Origin: Flavobacterium pisciphilum
GTDB lineage: Bacteria; Bacteroidota; Bacteroidia; Flavobacteriales; Flavobacteriaceae
Assembly (NCBI RefSeq): GCF_020905345.1
Contig: NZ_JAJJMO010000001.1
Span: 62,001-126,000 of the forward strand
Length of the DNA: 64,000 nt
Direction of reading: 5' to 3'
A model generated the notes under the pieces. That model searched no databases. It saw only the letters and a program-made list of their open reading frames with translations, and had not been told where the DNA came from. Of this stretch, positions 1 through 8,174 are shown piece by piece (position 1 is the stretch's first letter; each line of letters starts with the position of its first letter). Position numbers and translations under genes: made by a program.

Positions 1-22
1 TTTTTTTTGAAATAAAATATTC

Positions 23-101
23 TAGCCCTGATAGTAGCGGTATCCTTTATACTTTTTCTTTAAAAATATAAAGATATAGCGAATAGCAGGAACAGCTCCT
101 T
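23..101 (+). ncRNA. Flavo-1-like structured RNA element
   Basis: The stretch opens with TAGCCCTGATAG and closes with AATAGCAGGAACAGCTCC. The outer CCTG can pair with CAGG and an inner CTTTATA with TATAAAG around an A/T-rich loop, so it can fold as a nested hairpin. I recall elements with this opening (AGCCC-GAT...), an inner hairpin and a closing GC-GG-A-AGCTCC as widely repeated between genes in Flavobacterium; they may correspond to the Rfam Flavo-1 motif, but this cannot be confirmed here. No ORF overlaps it. Function is unknown. Confidence 0.45.
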
Positions 102-225
102 ACAATAGTTCAGAATATGGATTTCATCAACCTACTCTCTTCAAGTCTTTTGAGTTTATGGAGTAAATACTCTCCATAGATTGCTTGTTGTAGATGTGTC
201 TTAATGTCAATATTTTAAAATCTTG

Positions 226-645
226 TTATCTTAATTTTTTTAATTTATCAACTCCCTTAAATAGGAATAATAGGCCAACCACAAGAACGATAATACTATA
301 ACGCATAATTTGCCCATCTGTTAAGAAATAATAGATTATACTAAATGCTATTAAAAACACACCCAAATTTCTCGCGATTTGAGCATTTTTTATGTGCTCC
401 TTTTTTGCAAACCTGTTAACGTTCTCCAGTTTAAAATCTAAATCAGATGGTACTTCTATTTTATTTTCTAAAATGGTTGCCAATATAAGTGAATAGTTAT
501 GGCTTGTATAGAAAGCATTCATTTTATTATCAAATTTTCCGTTTCCTAAAACGGTTTCTATCATATCTTCTAATACTAAAAGTACTTCCTCGTGGCTTAA
601 TTCTTCATTTTTTAAAAACTTTGTCTTGATTATCTCTAAATCCAT
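226..645 (-). CDS. small membrane protein of unknown function
   Basis: 139 residues. The first ~85 residues are charged and look soluble. Two hydrophobic segments follow, at about residues 92-110 and 115-130, ending in a short basic tail (KLKKLR), so the protein probably sits in the inner membrane with its N-terminal part in the cytoplasm. It lies downstream of hisIE on the same strand, 78 bases away, and could be the last gene of the his transcript or have its own promoter in that gap. I do not recognise the family. Confidence 0.7.
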   Translation of the reverse strand: MDLEIIKTKFLKNEELSHEEVLLVLEDMIETVLGNGKFDNKMNAFYTSHNYSLILATILENKIEVPSDLDFKLENVNRFAKKEHIKNAQIARNLGVFLIAFSIIYYFLTDGQIMRYSIIVLVVGLLFLFKGVDKLKKLR

Positions 646-723
646 AGTATCCTTTTTTGCAAATATTGCAAAACAGTTCCATTATTTAGTTTGAATTAAC
701 AAGAATTTAGATTTATTTTTTTG

Positions 724-1323
724 TTATTTTTGACGGTTTTTTAATACGTTTATCACATCGTTTAATTGAAAACCTTTGGCTTGCAATAGTATAAGGTAGT
801 GAAAAAGCAAATCGGCACTCTCGCTTAAGAATAAATCATCATTATCATCTTTGGCTTCAATAACTACTTCTACGGCTTCTTCTCCTACTTTTTGTGCAAT
901 TTTATTAATCCCTAATTTGAATAATGAAGCAACATAACTTTTTTCTGAATCTGCATTCTCTCTTCTTGATTTGATTGTATTTTCAAGATCAGAGATGAAT
1001 CCATAAGTAGTCTTATTTTCTTCTTGCCAGCATGTATCAGCTCCTGTATGACAGGTTGGTCCTTCGGGTTGTACCTGAATTAATAATGTGTCATTGTCGC
1101 AATCATTTTTGATACTTTTTAAGTGTAAAAAATTGCCACTCTCCTCACCTTTTGTCCACAATCGTTTTTTGGTACGGCTATAGAAAGTTACCTTTTGAGT
1201 TTCTATGGTTTTTAGGTATGCTTCTTCGTTCATATAACCCAGCATCAAAACGTTTTTAGTTTCGCTATCTTGAATTATTGCAGGGATTAACCCATCGTTA
1301 TTTTTTGAAAAATCTATATTCAT
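724..1323 (-). CDS. hisIE: bifunctional phosphoribosyl-AMP cyclohydrolase / phosphoribosyl-ATP pyrophosphohydrolase
   Basis: Catalyses steps 2 and 3 of histidine synthesis: hydrolysis of PR-ATP to PR-AMP (HisE) and opening of the adenine ring of PR-AMP (HisI). 199 residues, the usual length of the fused enzyme. The HisI domain (about 1-105) has the metal site D74-C-D76-N-D78 and the cysteines C91 and C98 in CHTGADTC. The HisE domain (about 106-199) has the KVGEEAVEVVIEA helix. It is the last his gene of the operon, 5 bases after the preceding gene. No terminator is obvious downstream. Confidence 0.97.
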   Translation of the reverse strand: MNIDFSKNNDGLIPAIIQDSETKNVLMLGYMNEEAYLKTIETQKVTFYSRTKKRLWTKGEESGNFLHLKSIKNDCDNDTLLIQVQPEGPTCHTGADTCWQEENKTTYGFISDLENTIKSRRENADSEKSYVASLFKLGINKIAQKVGEEAVEVVIEAKDDNDDLFLSESADLLFHYLILLQAKGFQLNDVINVLKNRQK

Positions 1324-1328
1324 ATCTT

Positions 1329-1883
1329 TTAGTCTAAAGTCTTATTTGCTTGAAATTCTTCGAATTTTTGCGTTATTATGTATTTCAGTTCGTTAAAAGG
1401 AATTTTTAGTCCATTGGGAGAAATATTCACAGGAGATCCCGTTTCTTTAAAATTCATTTTTAGTAATCTTTTCTTAATTGGATTGGTTACTCTATTAATA
1501 TATTCTTCTGGTTTTTTCAGATAAATAGTTACTGACTTTTGATTTAAAAATTCTCTGTGATCAATAATCATAACGTCAGACCAAAGAATTCTTCCTATTG
1601 AAACTCCTGAAGAATTATCGATAATCCCAATGTTATCGATAATGACTCCAGGCTTCTTATCGAATATTTTTTTTGCAAAAAAGTAAATCCCGAATCCTCC
1701 CATTAAAACGCCTAATATTGAGGCTACATTTTTTATAATGAAATTTCCAAATAAAGGATTGCTCACTTCGGGTTGACTGGTTAATATCCAAAGACTTATT
1801 GCTAAAAATAAGACGGAGAAAAATAATAACATTATTAATTTCTTTTTGCTTAGTGCAACTTCTACCCTGTCTTTGATTTCCAT
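1329..1883 (-). CDS. STM3941-like membrane protein inside the his operon
   Basis: 184 residues with two transmembrane segments near the N-terminus (about 17-35 and 50-70), then a soluble domain containing an ILWSDV motif and a C-terminal NFKETGSPVNISPNGLKIPFNEL. The layout (basic N-terminus, two helices, PH-like beta domain) matches the STM3941 family of uncharacterised proteins as I remember it. It is inserted between hisF and hisIE with gaps of 10 and 5 bases, so it must be co-transcribed with them. No link to histidine synthesis is visible, and it is probably a passenger gene. Confidence 0.8.
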   Translation of the reverse strand: MEIKDRVEVALSKKKLIMLLFFSVLFLAISLWILTSQPEVSNPLFGNFIIKNVASILGVLMGGFGIYFFAKKIFDKKPGVIIDNIGIIDNSSGVSIGRILWSDVMIIDHREFLNQKSVTIYLKKPEEYINRVTNPIKKRLLKMNFKETGSPVNISPNGLKIPFNELKYIITQKFEEFQANKTLD

Positions 1884-1893
1884 ATTTAATAAT

Positions 1894-2649
1894 TTAAAGT
1901 CTAACTTCTATTTTATTGTTTCTAAGTTCTTGTTTTAAGTCTTTGATTTCAATCTCTTTAAAGTGAAAAACGCTTGCTGCTAGTGCTGCATCAGCCTTAC
2001 CTTCTTTAAAAGTATCTACAAAATGCTGTATGTTTCCTGCTCCACCCGATGCGATAATCGGAATATTGACTAATGTCGAAAGTGTAGCTAAAGCCTCGTT
2101 TGCAAATCCGTTTTTTGTTCCATCATTATCCATTGAGGTAAACAAAATCTCCCCTGCGCCACGTGCTGCAACTTCTACAGCCCAATCGAATAAGTTTAGT
2201 TCCGTTGGAACCTTTCCGCCCACTAAATGCACAATCCATTGTCCATTGATTTGTTTAGCATCTATGGCGACAACGACACATTGACTGCCAAATTTTTGAG
2301 CTAAATCATTAATTAACTGCGGGTTTTTTACCGCAGAGGAATTAATAGATACTTTATCGGCTCCGTTATTTAGTAAAACAGCAACATCATCTACTGATGA
2401 AATACCGCCACCAACAGTAAACGGAATATTAATTGTTGAAGCTACTTTTCGAACTAAATCAATCAATGTTTTTCTTCTTTCTTCGGTTGCCGAAATATCA
2501 AGAAAAACCAATTCATCAGCACCCTCATCGGAGTATATTTTAGCCAATTCTACTGGATCTCCAGCATCACGTAAATCTACGAAATTTACTCCTTTTACAG
2601 TTCTTCCGTTCTTTATATCAAGACAAGGAATGATTCTTTTTGCTAACAT
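1894..2649 (-). CDS. hisF: imidazole glycerol phosphate synthase, cyclase subunit
   Basis: Converts PRFAR and ammonia to IGP and AICAR, using ammonia channelled from HisH. 251 residues, a (beta/alpha)8 barrel with the catalytic aspartates D11 (PCLDIKNG) and D130 (VVAIDAK), and phosphate-binding loops TVGGGI and ASGGAG. The start ATG follows a 40-base gap made largely of AAGTATT-type repeats that flank the upstream four-helix-bundle gene. Without that gene, hisF would directly follow hisA, the usual order. Confidence 0.97.
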   Translation of the reverse strand: MLAKRIIPCLDIKNGRTVKGVNFVDLRDAGDPVELAKIYSDEGADELVFLDISATEERRKTLIDLVRKVASTINIPFTVGGGISSVDDVAVLLNNGADKVSINSSAVKNPQLINDLAQKFGSQCVVVAIDAKQINGQWIVHLVGGKVPTELNLFDWAVEVAARGAGEILFTSMDNDGTKNGFANEALATLSTLVNIPIIASGGAGNIQHFVDTFKEGKADAALAASVFHFKEIEIKDLKQELRNNKIEVRL

Positions 2650-2652
2650 TTA

Positions 2653-2685
2653 TAGTAAGTATTAATTATTAAGGATGAAGTATTA
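2653..2685. repeat. left arm of inverted repeat bracketing the four-helix-bundle gene
   Basis: This arm and the reverse complement of 3058-3090 agree at 28 of 33 positions; the core TAATTATTAAG is identical. The two arms enclose the four-helix-bundle gene exactly. Immediately inside this arm, at 2678-2699, AAGTATT recurs three times at 7-base spacing. Transcribed, the arms would form a long stem with the gene in its loop. Confidence 0.75.
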
Positions 2686-2689
2686 AGTA

Positions 2690-3061
2690 TTAAGTATTGA
2701 GTTTTTTAAGATTGTTCTTTGTGCTTATTATAATACTTTTTACCAATTTTAAAACTTCGATTCCATCATTATTCATGCTTGAAAATTCTTCTTGGGAAAT
2801 ATAATCTGTTGCGTGTAAAAGCTCTAACCAATATAAAGTTTCATCTGCTTCTTTTTGAGAAATTCCCATTTTATGAATGAAATCGGCTTTGCTTTCTGCA
2901 TTTTTTGCCTCCCTTATATTTGCCCCGATAGAAGTTCCTGACCGAAGTATTTGCTTACTCATAACATATTCACCTCTACTATTTAATATTTTATAAAAAT
3001 TAACTATTCTTATTGCAAAAGAAAAACTTTTACTTCTTATAACATCTTTATCCGCATTCAT
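2690..3061 (-). CDS. four-helix-bundle protein (S23 / 23S rRNA intervening-sequence protein family)
   Basis: 123 residues, mostly helical, with the family signatures VMSKQILRSGTSIGANIREA (about 33-52), the KADFIHKMGISQKEADET helix, and a C-terminal LVKSIIIST helix. This family (PF05635/TIGR02436) comprises small proteins first found inside 23S rRNA intervening sequences; relatives include the Avd proteins of diversity-generating retroelements. No reverse transcriptase or variable repeat is present here. The gene sits between hisA (9 bases away) and hisF (40 bases away), inside an imperfect 33-bp inverted repeat. It appears to be an insertion in the his operon. Confidence 0.88.
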   Translation of the reverse strand: MNADKDVIRSKSFSFAIRIVNFYKILNSRGEYVMSKQILRSGTSIGANIREAKNAESKADFIHKMGISQKEADETLYWLELLHATDYISQEEFSSMNNDGIEVLKLVKSIIISTKNNLKKLNT

Positions 3062-3090
3062 ATTTCATACTTAATAATTACTACTTAATA
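3058..3090. repeat. right arm of inverted repeat bracketing the four-helix-bundle gene
   Basis: Complementary to 2653-2685 at 28 of 33 positions. It contains the start codon of the four-helix-bundle gene and the last codons and stop of hisA, so the C-terminal residues of HisA (VLSSNY) are encoded by repeat sequence. This suggests the element inserted at, and replaced, the 3' end of hisA. Confidence 0.75.
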
Positions 3091-3802
3091 CATAGCTTTC
3101 CAATTGTTTTAATGAAATTCTTCCTTCGTAAATTGCTTTTCCGATGATTGTTCCTTCACAACCTAATTCGGCTAGTTTGGGTAATTCATCAAATGTTGAA
3201 ATTCCACCAGAAGCGATTAGTTTTATTTCTTTTGCTTCTGCCAAAATCTTTGCATACAAATCAAAACTTGGACCTTCAAGCATTCCGTCTTTGGCGATAT
3301 CAGTGCAAATAACGTATTGAATTCCTTTGCTTTGATAATTCTGAATAAACGGAATTAAATCTTCATTAGAATTTTCTAACCAACCCGAAACGGCTACTTT
3401 CTCATTGTTTGCATCAGCACCAAGAATTATTTTATCAGCACCATATTCGACAATCCAGTTTTCGAATAGTTCTCTGTTTTTTACTGCAATACTCCCGCCA
3501 GTAATTTGATTTGCACCACTTTCAAAAGCAATTTTCAAATCGGCATCGGATTTTAATCCACCACCAAAATCAATTTTCAGGCTGGTTTTTGTAGCAATTT
3601 GTTCCAGAATTTTATAATTCACGATTTGACTTGATTTTGCCCCATCTAAATCAACCAAATGCAGGTATTCTATTCCATGTGCTTCAAATGATTTGGCTAC
3701 TTCAAGTGGGTTTTCATTGTATATAATTTTAGTATTGTAGTCACCTTTTGATAAGCGAACACATTTTCCTTCAATGATATCTATGGCTGGTATTATTCTC
3801 AT
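3071..3802 (-). CDS. hisA: phosphoribosylformimino-5-aminoimidazole carboxamide ribotide isomerase (ProFAR isomerase)
   Basis: Isomerises ProFAR to PRFAR, the substrate of HisF/HisH. 243 residues, a (beta/alpha)8 barrel and paralogue of HisF, with catalytic D8 (IPAIDIIEG) and D130 (ILGADAN), plus phosphate loops DFGGGL and ASGGIS. The final codons fall in the inverted repeat that borders the next gene. It follows hisH by 66 bases in the operon. Confidence 0.97.
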   Translation of the reverse strand: MRIIPAIDIIEGKCVRLSKGDYNTKIIYNENPLEVAKSFEAHGIEYLHLVDLDGAKSSQIVNYKILEQIATKTSLKIDFGGGLKSDADLKIAFESGANQITGGSIAVKNRELFENWIVEYGADKIILGADANNEKVAVSGWLENSNEDLIPFIQNYQSKGIQYVICTDIAKDGMLEGPSFDLYAKILAEAKEIKLIASGGISTFDELPKLAELGCEGTIIGKAIYEGRISLKQLESYVLSSNY

Positions 3803-3868
3803 TTATTTTTTATTTAAAGTTTTAAAAATTAATAATTTACTGGGCTTAATCATTCAAGCTTTAAATTT

Positions 3869-4456
3869 TTAATTATTCAATTTAAGAAAATTTCCAAGGA
3901 TTTTCTCTCCCACATCTCCACTCTTTTCTGGGTGAAATTGGGTTCCGTAAAAATTGTTTTTCTGCAAAGCCGATGCGTATTCTACTTCATAATTAGTAGT
4001 AGCTATTGCATTTTTGCAAAGTGGTGCATAAAAACTATGTACCAAATACATATATTCGTTTTCATTAATTCCTGCAAACAATGGTGATTGCAAATTGTAA
4101 ATTGTGTTCCAGCCCATTTGAGGCACTTTTACTGATGGTGTAAATTTTATTACATCTACATCAAAAATCCCTAATCCAGACGTATTTCCTTCTTCAGATG
4201 ATTTGCACATTAATTGCATTCCTAAACAAATTCCTAGAACGGGTTGTTTTAAATTCGAAATCAAACCATCTAAACCACTTTCAATCAATTTTTTCATTGC
4301 AGAACTTGCCTCGCCAACACCAGGAAAAATAACTTTATCTGCTGCTTGTATTTCGTCAGGGTCATTACTCAAAATGGCTTTAAATCCCAATCTTTCGATG
4401 GCAAACATAATGCTTTGAATATTTCCTGCACCGTAATTTATAATTACTATTTTCAT
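3869..4456 (-). CDS. hisH: imidazole glycerol phosphate synthase, glutaminase subunit
   Basis: Class I glutamine amidotransferase that supplies ammonia to HisF. 195 residues, with the triad C77 (GICLGMQL), H175 and E177 (QFHPEKSGDVG). An intact partner hisF lies downstream. The 69-base gap to hisB on the upstream side contains an inverted repeat built of GTAAGC and TTTAGG words. Confidence 0.97.
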   Translation of the reverse strand: MKIVIINYGAGNIQSIMFAIERLGFKAILSNDPDEIQAADKVIFPGVGEASSAMKKLIESGLDGLISNLKQPVLGICLGMQLMCKSSEEGNTSGLGIFDVDVIKFTPSVKVPQMGWNTIYNLQSPLFAGINENEYMYLVHSFYAPLCKNAIATTNYEVEYASALQKNNFYGTQFHPEKSGDVGEKILGNFLKLNN

Positions 4457-4472
4457 TAAAAAAAATTTAAGT

Positions 4473-4522
4473 CGTAAGCCGTAAGCTTTAGGTCTAATGC
4501 CTAATACTTTTAGCTTATTACG
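4473..4522. repeat. imperfect inverted repeat of GTAAGC/TTTAGG words between hisB and hisH
   Basis: CGTAA (4473-4477), TAAGCT (4482-4487) and AGG (4490-4492) can pair with CCT (4500-4502), AGCTTA (4512-4517) and TTACG (4518-4522), giving an interrupted stem. There is no clean terminator U-tract, so it more likely belongs to a dispersed repeat family also seen near 8143 and 48208. Confidence 0.5.
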
Positions 4523-4525
4523 TTT

Positions 4526-5662
4526 TTACAACATTCCTTTTGTCGACGGTAGAATCATTTTCTCAGTATCGCGTTTTACTGCAACTTTTATCGCTTTTGC
4601 AAAGGCTTTAAAGATTGCTTCGATCTTGTGATGTTCGTTAGTTCCTTCGGCTTTAATATTGATATTTGCTTTAGCGCCATCAGAAAACGATTTAAAGAAA
4701 TGATAAAACATTTCAGTAGGCATTTTACCTACCATTTCGCGTTTGAATTCGGTTTCCCAAACCAACCAATTTCTGCCTCCAAAATCTATAGCCACTTGCG
4801 ATAAACAGTCGTCCATTGGCAAGCAAAAGCCATAACGCTCAATTCCTAATTTGTTCCCTAATGCTTTAGCAAAAACTTCACCTAGCGCGATTGCAGTGTC
4901 TTCAATAGTGTGGTGTTCATCGACTTCAAGATCCCCTTTTACAAGAATTTCAAGATCCATTTGTCCATGACGTGCAATTTGGTCTAGCATATGATCAAAA
5001 AAGGCAATTCCGGTTTCGATTTTACTCTTTCCTGTTCCGTCAAGATTTAAGTTAATGTAAATGTCTGTTTCGTTGGTTTTACGCGTAATCGAAGCCGAAC
5101 GAGCTTCAAGCTTTAAAAACTCATAGATAGTCTTCCAATCAGTGGTTTGTAAAGCGATAACACTATCTAGCTCTTCTCTTTTTGAGGCAACTTCGGCGCT
5201 TCCTAGTCCTTCGTCAGTATTAATAAAAATAGCTTTTGAACCTAGATTTTTAGCCAATTCTACATCAGTTAAACGGTCTCCTAAAACAAATGAATTTTCT
5301 AAATCATATACAGGATTGTTTAAGTATGCAGTAAGCATTCCTGTTCTTGGTTTGCGTGTTGGAGCATTCTCATGAGGGAACGTTTTGTCTATAAAAACAG
5401 CATCAAATACAACTCCTTCATTTTCAAAAGCTTTTATAATAAAGTTATGCGTTGGCCAGAAGGTGCTTTCAGGATGCGAATCAGTTCCTAATCCGTCTTG
5501 ATTCGTTACCATTACTAATTCGTAATCCAGCTCATTGGCAATTTTAGCCAAATATTGAAATGCTTTTGGGTAAAATTCTAGTTTCTCAAAACTATCTAAT
5601 TGGTAATCTGCTGGTTCAAGGACCATGGTTCCGTCACGGTCAATAAAAAGTATTTTTTTCAT
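4526..5662 (-). CDS. hisB: bifunctional histidinol-phosphatase / imidazoleglycerol-phosphate dehydratase
   Basis: 378 residues. The N-terminal HAD phosphatase (about 1-165; nucleophile D8 and D10 in FIDRDGT) makes histidinol from histidinol phosphate. The C-terminal dehydratase (about 188-378; metal-binding [10 protein letters not shown] and [11 protein letters not shown]) makes imidazole acetol phosphate from IGP. In the E. coli enzyme a Cys/His cluster binds zinc between the HAD motifs; here the matching segment (residues 92-106, [15 protein letters not shown]) has no cysteine. The domain is otherwise intact, so it may work without this structural zinc. Confidence 0.97.
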   Translation of the reverse strand: MKKILFIDRDGTMVLEPADYQLDSFEKLEFYPKAFQYLAKIANELDYELVMVTNQDGLGTDSHPESTFWPTHNFIIKAFENEGVVFDAVFIDKTFPHENAPTRKPRTGMLTAYLNNPVYDLENSFVLGDRLTDVELAKNLGSKAIFINTDEGLGSAEVASKREELDSVIALQTTDWKTIYEFLKLEARSASITRKTNETDIYINLNLDGTGKSKIETGIAFFDHMLDQIARHGQMDLEILVKGDLEVDEHHTIEDTAIALGEVFAKALGNKLGIERYGFCLPMDDCLSQVAIDFGGRNWLVWETEFKREMVGKMPTEMFYHFFKSFSDGAKANINIKAEGTNEHHKIEAIFKAFAKAIKVAVKRDTEKMILPSTKGML

Positions 5663-5747
5663 GTTATTTATTTTCTAAATGGCAAGGATGTGAATTTAAT
5701 CTGCAAAATCTGCGTGCAAAACCAATAGGTGTTTTGCGGTTAAACTT

Positions 5748-6797
5748 TTATTTCAATGCCTTCAATTCTTTAATTAATATAGCATTTTCTGCTTCAGTTC
5801 CAATAGTAAGACGCAAGCAATTTTCACACAAAGGCTGCGTACTTCTGTTTCTTATAACGATTCCTTTAGCAATTAATTGATCGTATCTTTTGTTAGCATC
5901 ATCTACTTTTACTAGTACAAAATTAGCCTCAGTAGGATATACTTTTTCAACAAAATACACATCAAGTAATACTTTAAGTAATAATTCTCTTTGTCTTATT
6001 ATAGATGCTATTTCCGAATTTATTTTGGCTGTTTCTTTTAATCGTAAACCGGCTCTTTGCTGCGTTAATTCATTTACATTATACGGAGGCTTTATTTTGT
6101 TTAAAATAGTTATAACCGCTTCTGTCGCATAGCAAATTCCTAAGCGTATTCCAGCCAATCCGTATGCTTTAGAGAGCGTTTGAGTAATTATTAAATTAGG
6201 ATATGCATCCAATTCGTTAATCCAACTTTCCTTTTTAGAGAAATCGATATAAGCTTCATCGATAACTATCAAGCCTTTAAAATTCTGTAATAAGGTAACT
6301 ACGCTTTCATCTGAAAATGAGTTTCCAGTTGGGTTGTTTGGCGAGCACAAAAAGATGATTTTAGTATTTTCATCTACAGCACTTATTATTTTTTCAATCT
6401 GTGGTTGAAAATCTCCCGAAAGTAAAACCTCTCTATTTTCTACATCATTTATATTGGCCAACACACTGTACATTCCGTAGGTTGGAGGTAATGAAATTAC
6501 ATTGTCTTTTTTTGGTTCACAAAAGGCACGAAACAATAAATCAAGTACTTCATCACTCCCATTCCCTAATAATATCTGATTTTGGTTGACATTTTTTTGT
6601 TTTGCCAAAATCTGTTTTACGCTATTTTGCTGTGGATCAGGATACCTATTTACACCATTTTCAAATGGATTTTCGTTAGCATCTAAGAAAACCATATTAG
6701 CAGTATCAAAATCTTCAAACTCATCACGTGCAGACGAATAGGGTTTTAAAGATTTTACATTTTTGCGTACTAGGTTATTTATATCAAAATTTTCCAT
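5748..6797 (-). CDS. hisC: histidinol-phosphate aminotransferase
   Basis: PLP-dependent class I/II aminotransferase that converts imidazole acetol phosphate and glutamate to histidinol phosphate. 349 residues. K210 in TLSKAYGLAG is the expected Schiff-base lysine; LCSPNNPTG and the IDEAYIDF aspartate are also present. It follows hisD by 3 bases, so the two are probably translationally coupled, and precedes hisB by 85 bases. Confidence 0.97.
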   Translation of the reverse strand: MENFDINNLVRKNVKSLKPYSSARDEFEDFDTANMVFLDANENPFENGVNRYPDPQQNSVKQILAKQKNVNQNQILLGNGSDEVLDLLFRAFCEPKKDNVISLPPTYGMYSVLANINDVENREVLLSGDFQPQIEKIISAVDENTKIIFLCSPNNPTGNSFSDESVVTLLQNFKGLIVIDEAYIDFSKKESWINELDAYPNLIITQTLSKAYGLAGIRLGICYATEAVITILNKIKPPYNVNELTQQRAGLRLKETAKINSEIASIIRQRELLLKVLLDVYFVEKVYPTEANFVLVKVDDANKRYDQLIAKGIVIRNRSTQPLCENCLRLTIGTEAENAILIKELKALK

Positions 6798-6800
6798 TTT

Positions 6801-8096
6801 TTAAATTTTTATAGCGTTTATCTCAGCCAAACGCAGTGTTACTGCATTCTTATGTGCTTGCAACCCTTCAGCTGCCGCCATAACTTCGATGGCTTTACCA
6901 ATAGTTAGGATTCCTTTTTCGGTTATTTTCTGGAAAGTCATTGATTTCATAAAGCTATCTAGATTTACGCCACTATAATTCTTGGCATAACCGTTTGTTG
7001 GTAAGGTATGATTGGTTCCTGAGGCGTAATCGCCTGCGCTCTCAGGGGTGTAATTGCCAATAAAAACTGATCCAGCATTATATATTCCATCAGCGTAAAA
7101 ATCATCATCTTCTGTACAAATAATAAAGTGCTCAGGACCATATTCATTAATCAATTCAAGGGCAATAGTGTTGTTTTCTACAAAAATTAGTTTTGAATTA
7201 GCTATGGCTTTCTCAGCAATCGCTTTTCTAGGCAAAACGGCAATTTGAGATTGAATTTCATTTTCTACTGCATCAATTAATTTTTTTGAGGTAGAAACCA
7301 AAATTACCTGACTATCAGTTCCGTGTTCAGCCTGTGATAATAAGTCAGAAGCGACAAAGGCAGGAATTGCACTATCATCTGCCACAACTAATAATTCTGA
7401 TGGACCAGCAGGCATGTCTATTGCTACACCAAACTGTGTTGCTAATTGTTTTGCTACTGTTACAAACTGATTTCCAGGGCCAAATATTTTATATACTTTA
7501 GGAATAGTTTCGGTACCAAAGGTCATTCCTGCAATAGCTTGAATCCCTCCTACTTTTATAATTCTGGTAACCCCACATAAATTAGCTGCATACAAAATAG
7601 CAGGATTTATCTTTCCATTTTTATCAGGTGGCGAGCATAAAACAATTTCGTTGCAACCCGCAATTTTAGCAGGAACGGCAAGCATTAAAACGGTAGAAAA
7701 TAAAGGCGCTGTACCTCCAGGGATATATAAACCAATTTTTTGTATTGGTCTTTTTTCTTGCCAGCAATTAACTCCTTCGGTAGTTTCGATAGTTATTCTT
7801 TCTGTTTTTTGTGCTGAGTGGAACTTGTAAATGTTGCTTTTCGCTAACTGAATAGCCTCTTTTAATTCCTCTGCAATTGAAGCTATTGCTTCGTTTATTT
7901 CGTCTTGGGATACTTCATTGTTTTCTAAAGCAATCCCATCAAAGATAGAAGTGTATTTAGAAACGGCTTCATCTCCTTTTTTCTGTACTTCTTTAAAAAT
8001 TTCTTTAACCGTAACCTCGATATCATCGATTGTTTTAGTTGGTCTTTTTAATATTTCTGACCAAGTTTCGGGTTTTGGACTATATATCTTGTTCAT
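6801..8096 (-). CDS. hisD: histidinol dehydrogenase
   Basis: Zinc enzyme that oxidises histidinol to histidine with two NAD+. 431 residues, the usual length. Visible family motifs include GLYIPGGTAPLFST, QAEHGTDSQVILV (substrate/metal site), GPEHF, and the catalytic region NHTLPTNGYA. It is the second gene of the operon, after hisG. Confidence 0.97.
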   Translation of the reverse strand: MNKIYSPKPETWSEILKRPTKTIDDIEVTVKEIFKEVQKKGDEAVSKYTSIFDGIALENNEVSQDEINEAIASIAEELKEAIQLAKSNIYKFHSAQKTERITIETTEGVNCWQEKRPIQKIGLYIPGGTAPLFSTVLMLAVPAKIAGCNEIVLCSPPDKNGKINPAILYAANLCGVTRIIKVGGIQAIAGMTFGTETIPKVYKIFGPGNQFVTVAKQLATQFGVAIDMPAGPSELLVVADDSAIPAFVASDLLSQAEHGTDSQVILVSTSKKLIDAVENEIQSQIAVLPRKAIAEKAIANSKLIFVENNTIALELINEYGPEHFIICTEDDDFYADGIYNAGSVFIGNYTPESAGDYASGTNHTLPTNGYAKNYSGVNLDSFMKSMTFQKITEKGILTIGKAIEVMAAAEGLQAHKNAVTLRLAEINAIKI

Positions 8097-8142
8097 TTTT
8101 TTTTGTTTTTTATGCTATGCTTTACGCATATTTGTTTAGATA

Positions 8143-8160
8143 AAGCTTACAGCCTAAAGC
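8143..8160. repeat. GCTTACAGCCTAAAGC repeat copy between hisG and hisD
   Basis: AAGCTTACAGCCTAAAGC is the reverse complement of a GCTTTAGGCTGTAAGCTT word. The same words recur at 4473-4522 and 48208-48223. It lies in the 78-base gap between hisG and hisD. The repeat is short and degenerate. Confidence 0.35.
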
Positions 8161-8174
8161 TGGAATACAAAGTC

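Noticed and set aside
2690..3061. Diversity-generating retroelement (Avd-like protein)
   Set aside because: The protein family overlaps Avd, but no reverse transcriptase, template repeat or variable repeat is visible, and the inverted-repeat setting fits an intervening-sequence-type element better.
6965..7147. 60-codon minus-strand ORF inside hisD
   Set aside because: It is in a different frame of the intact hisD gene, with no start signal or homology.
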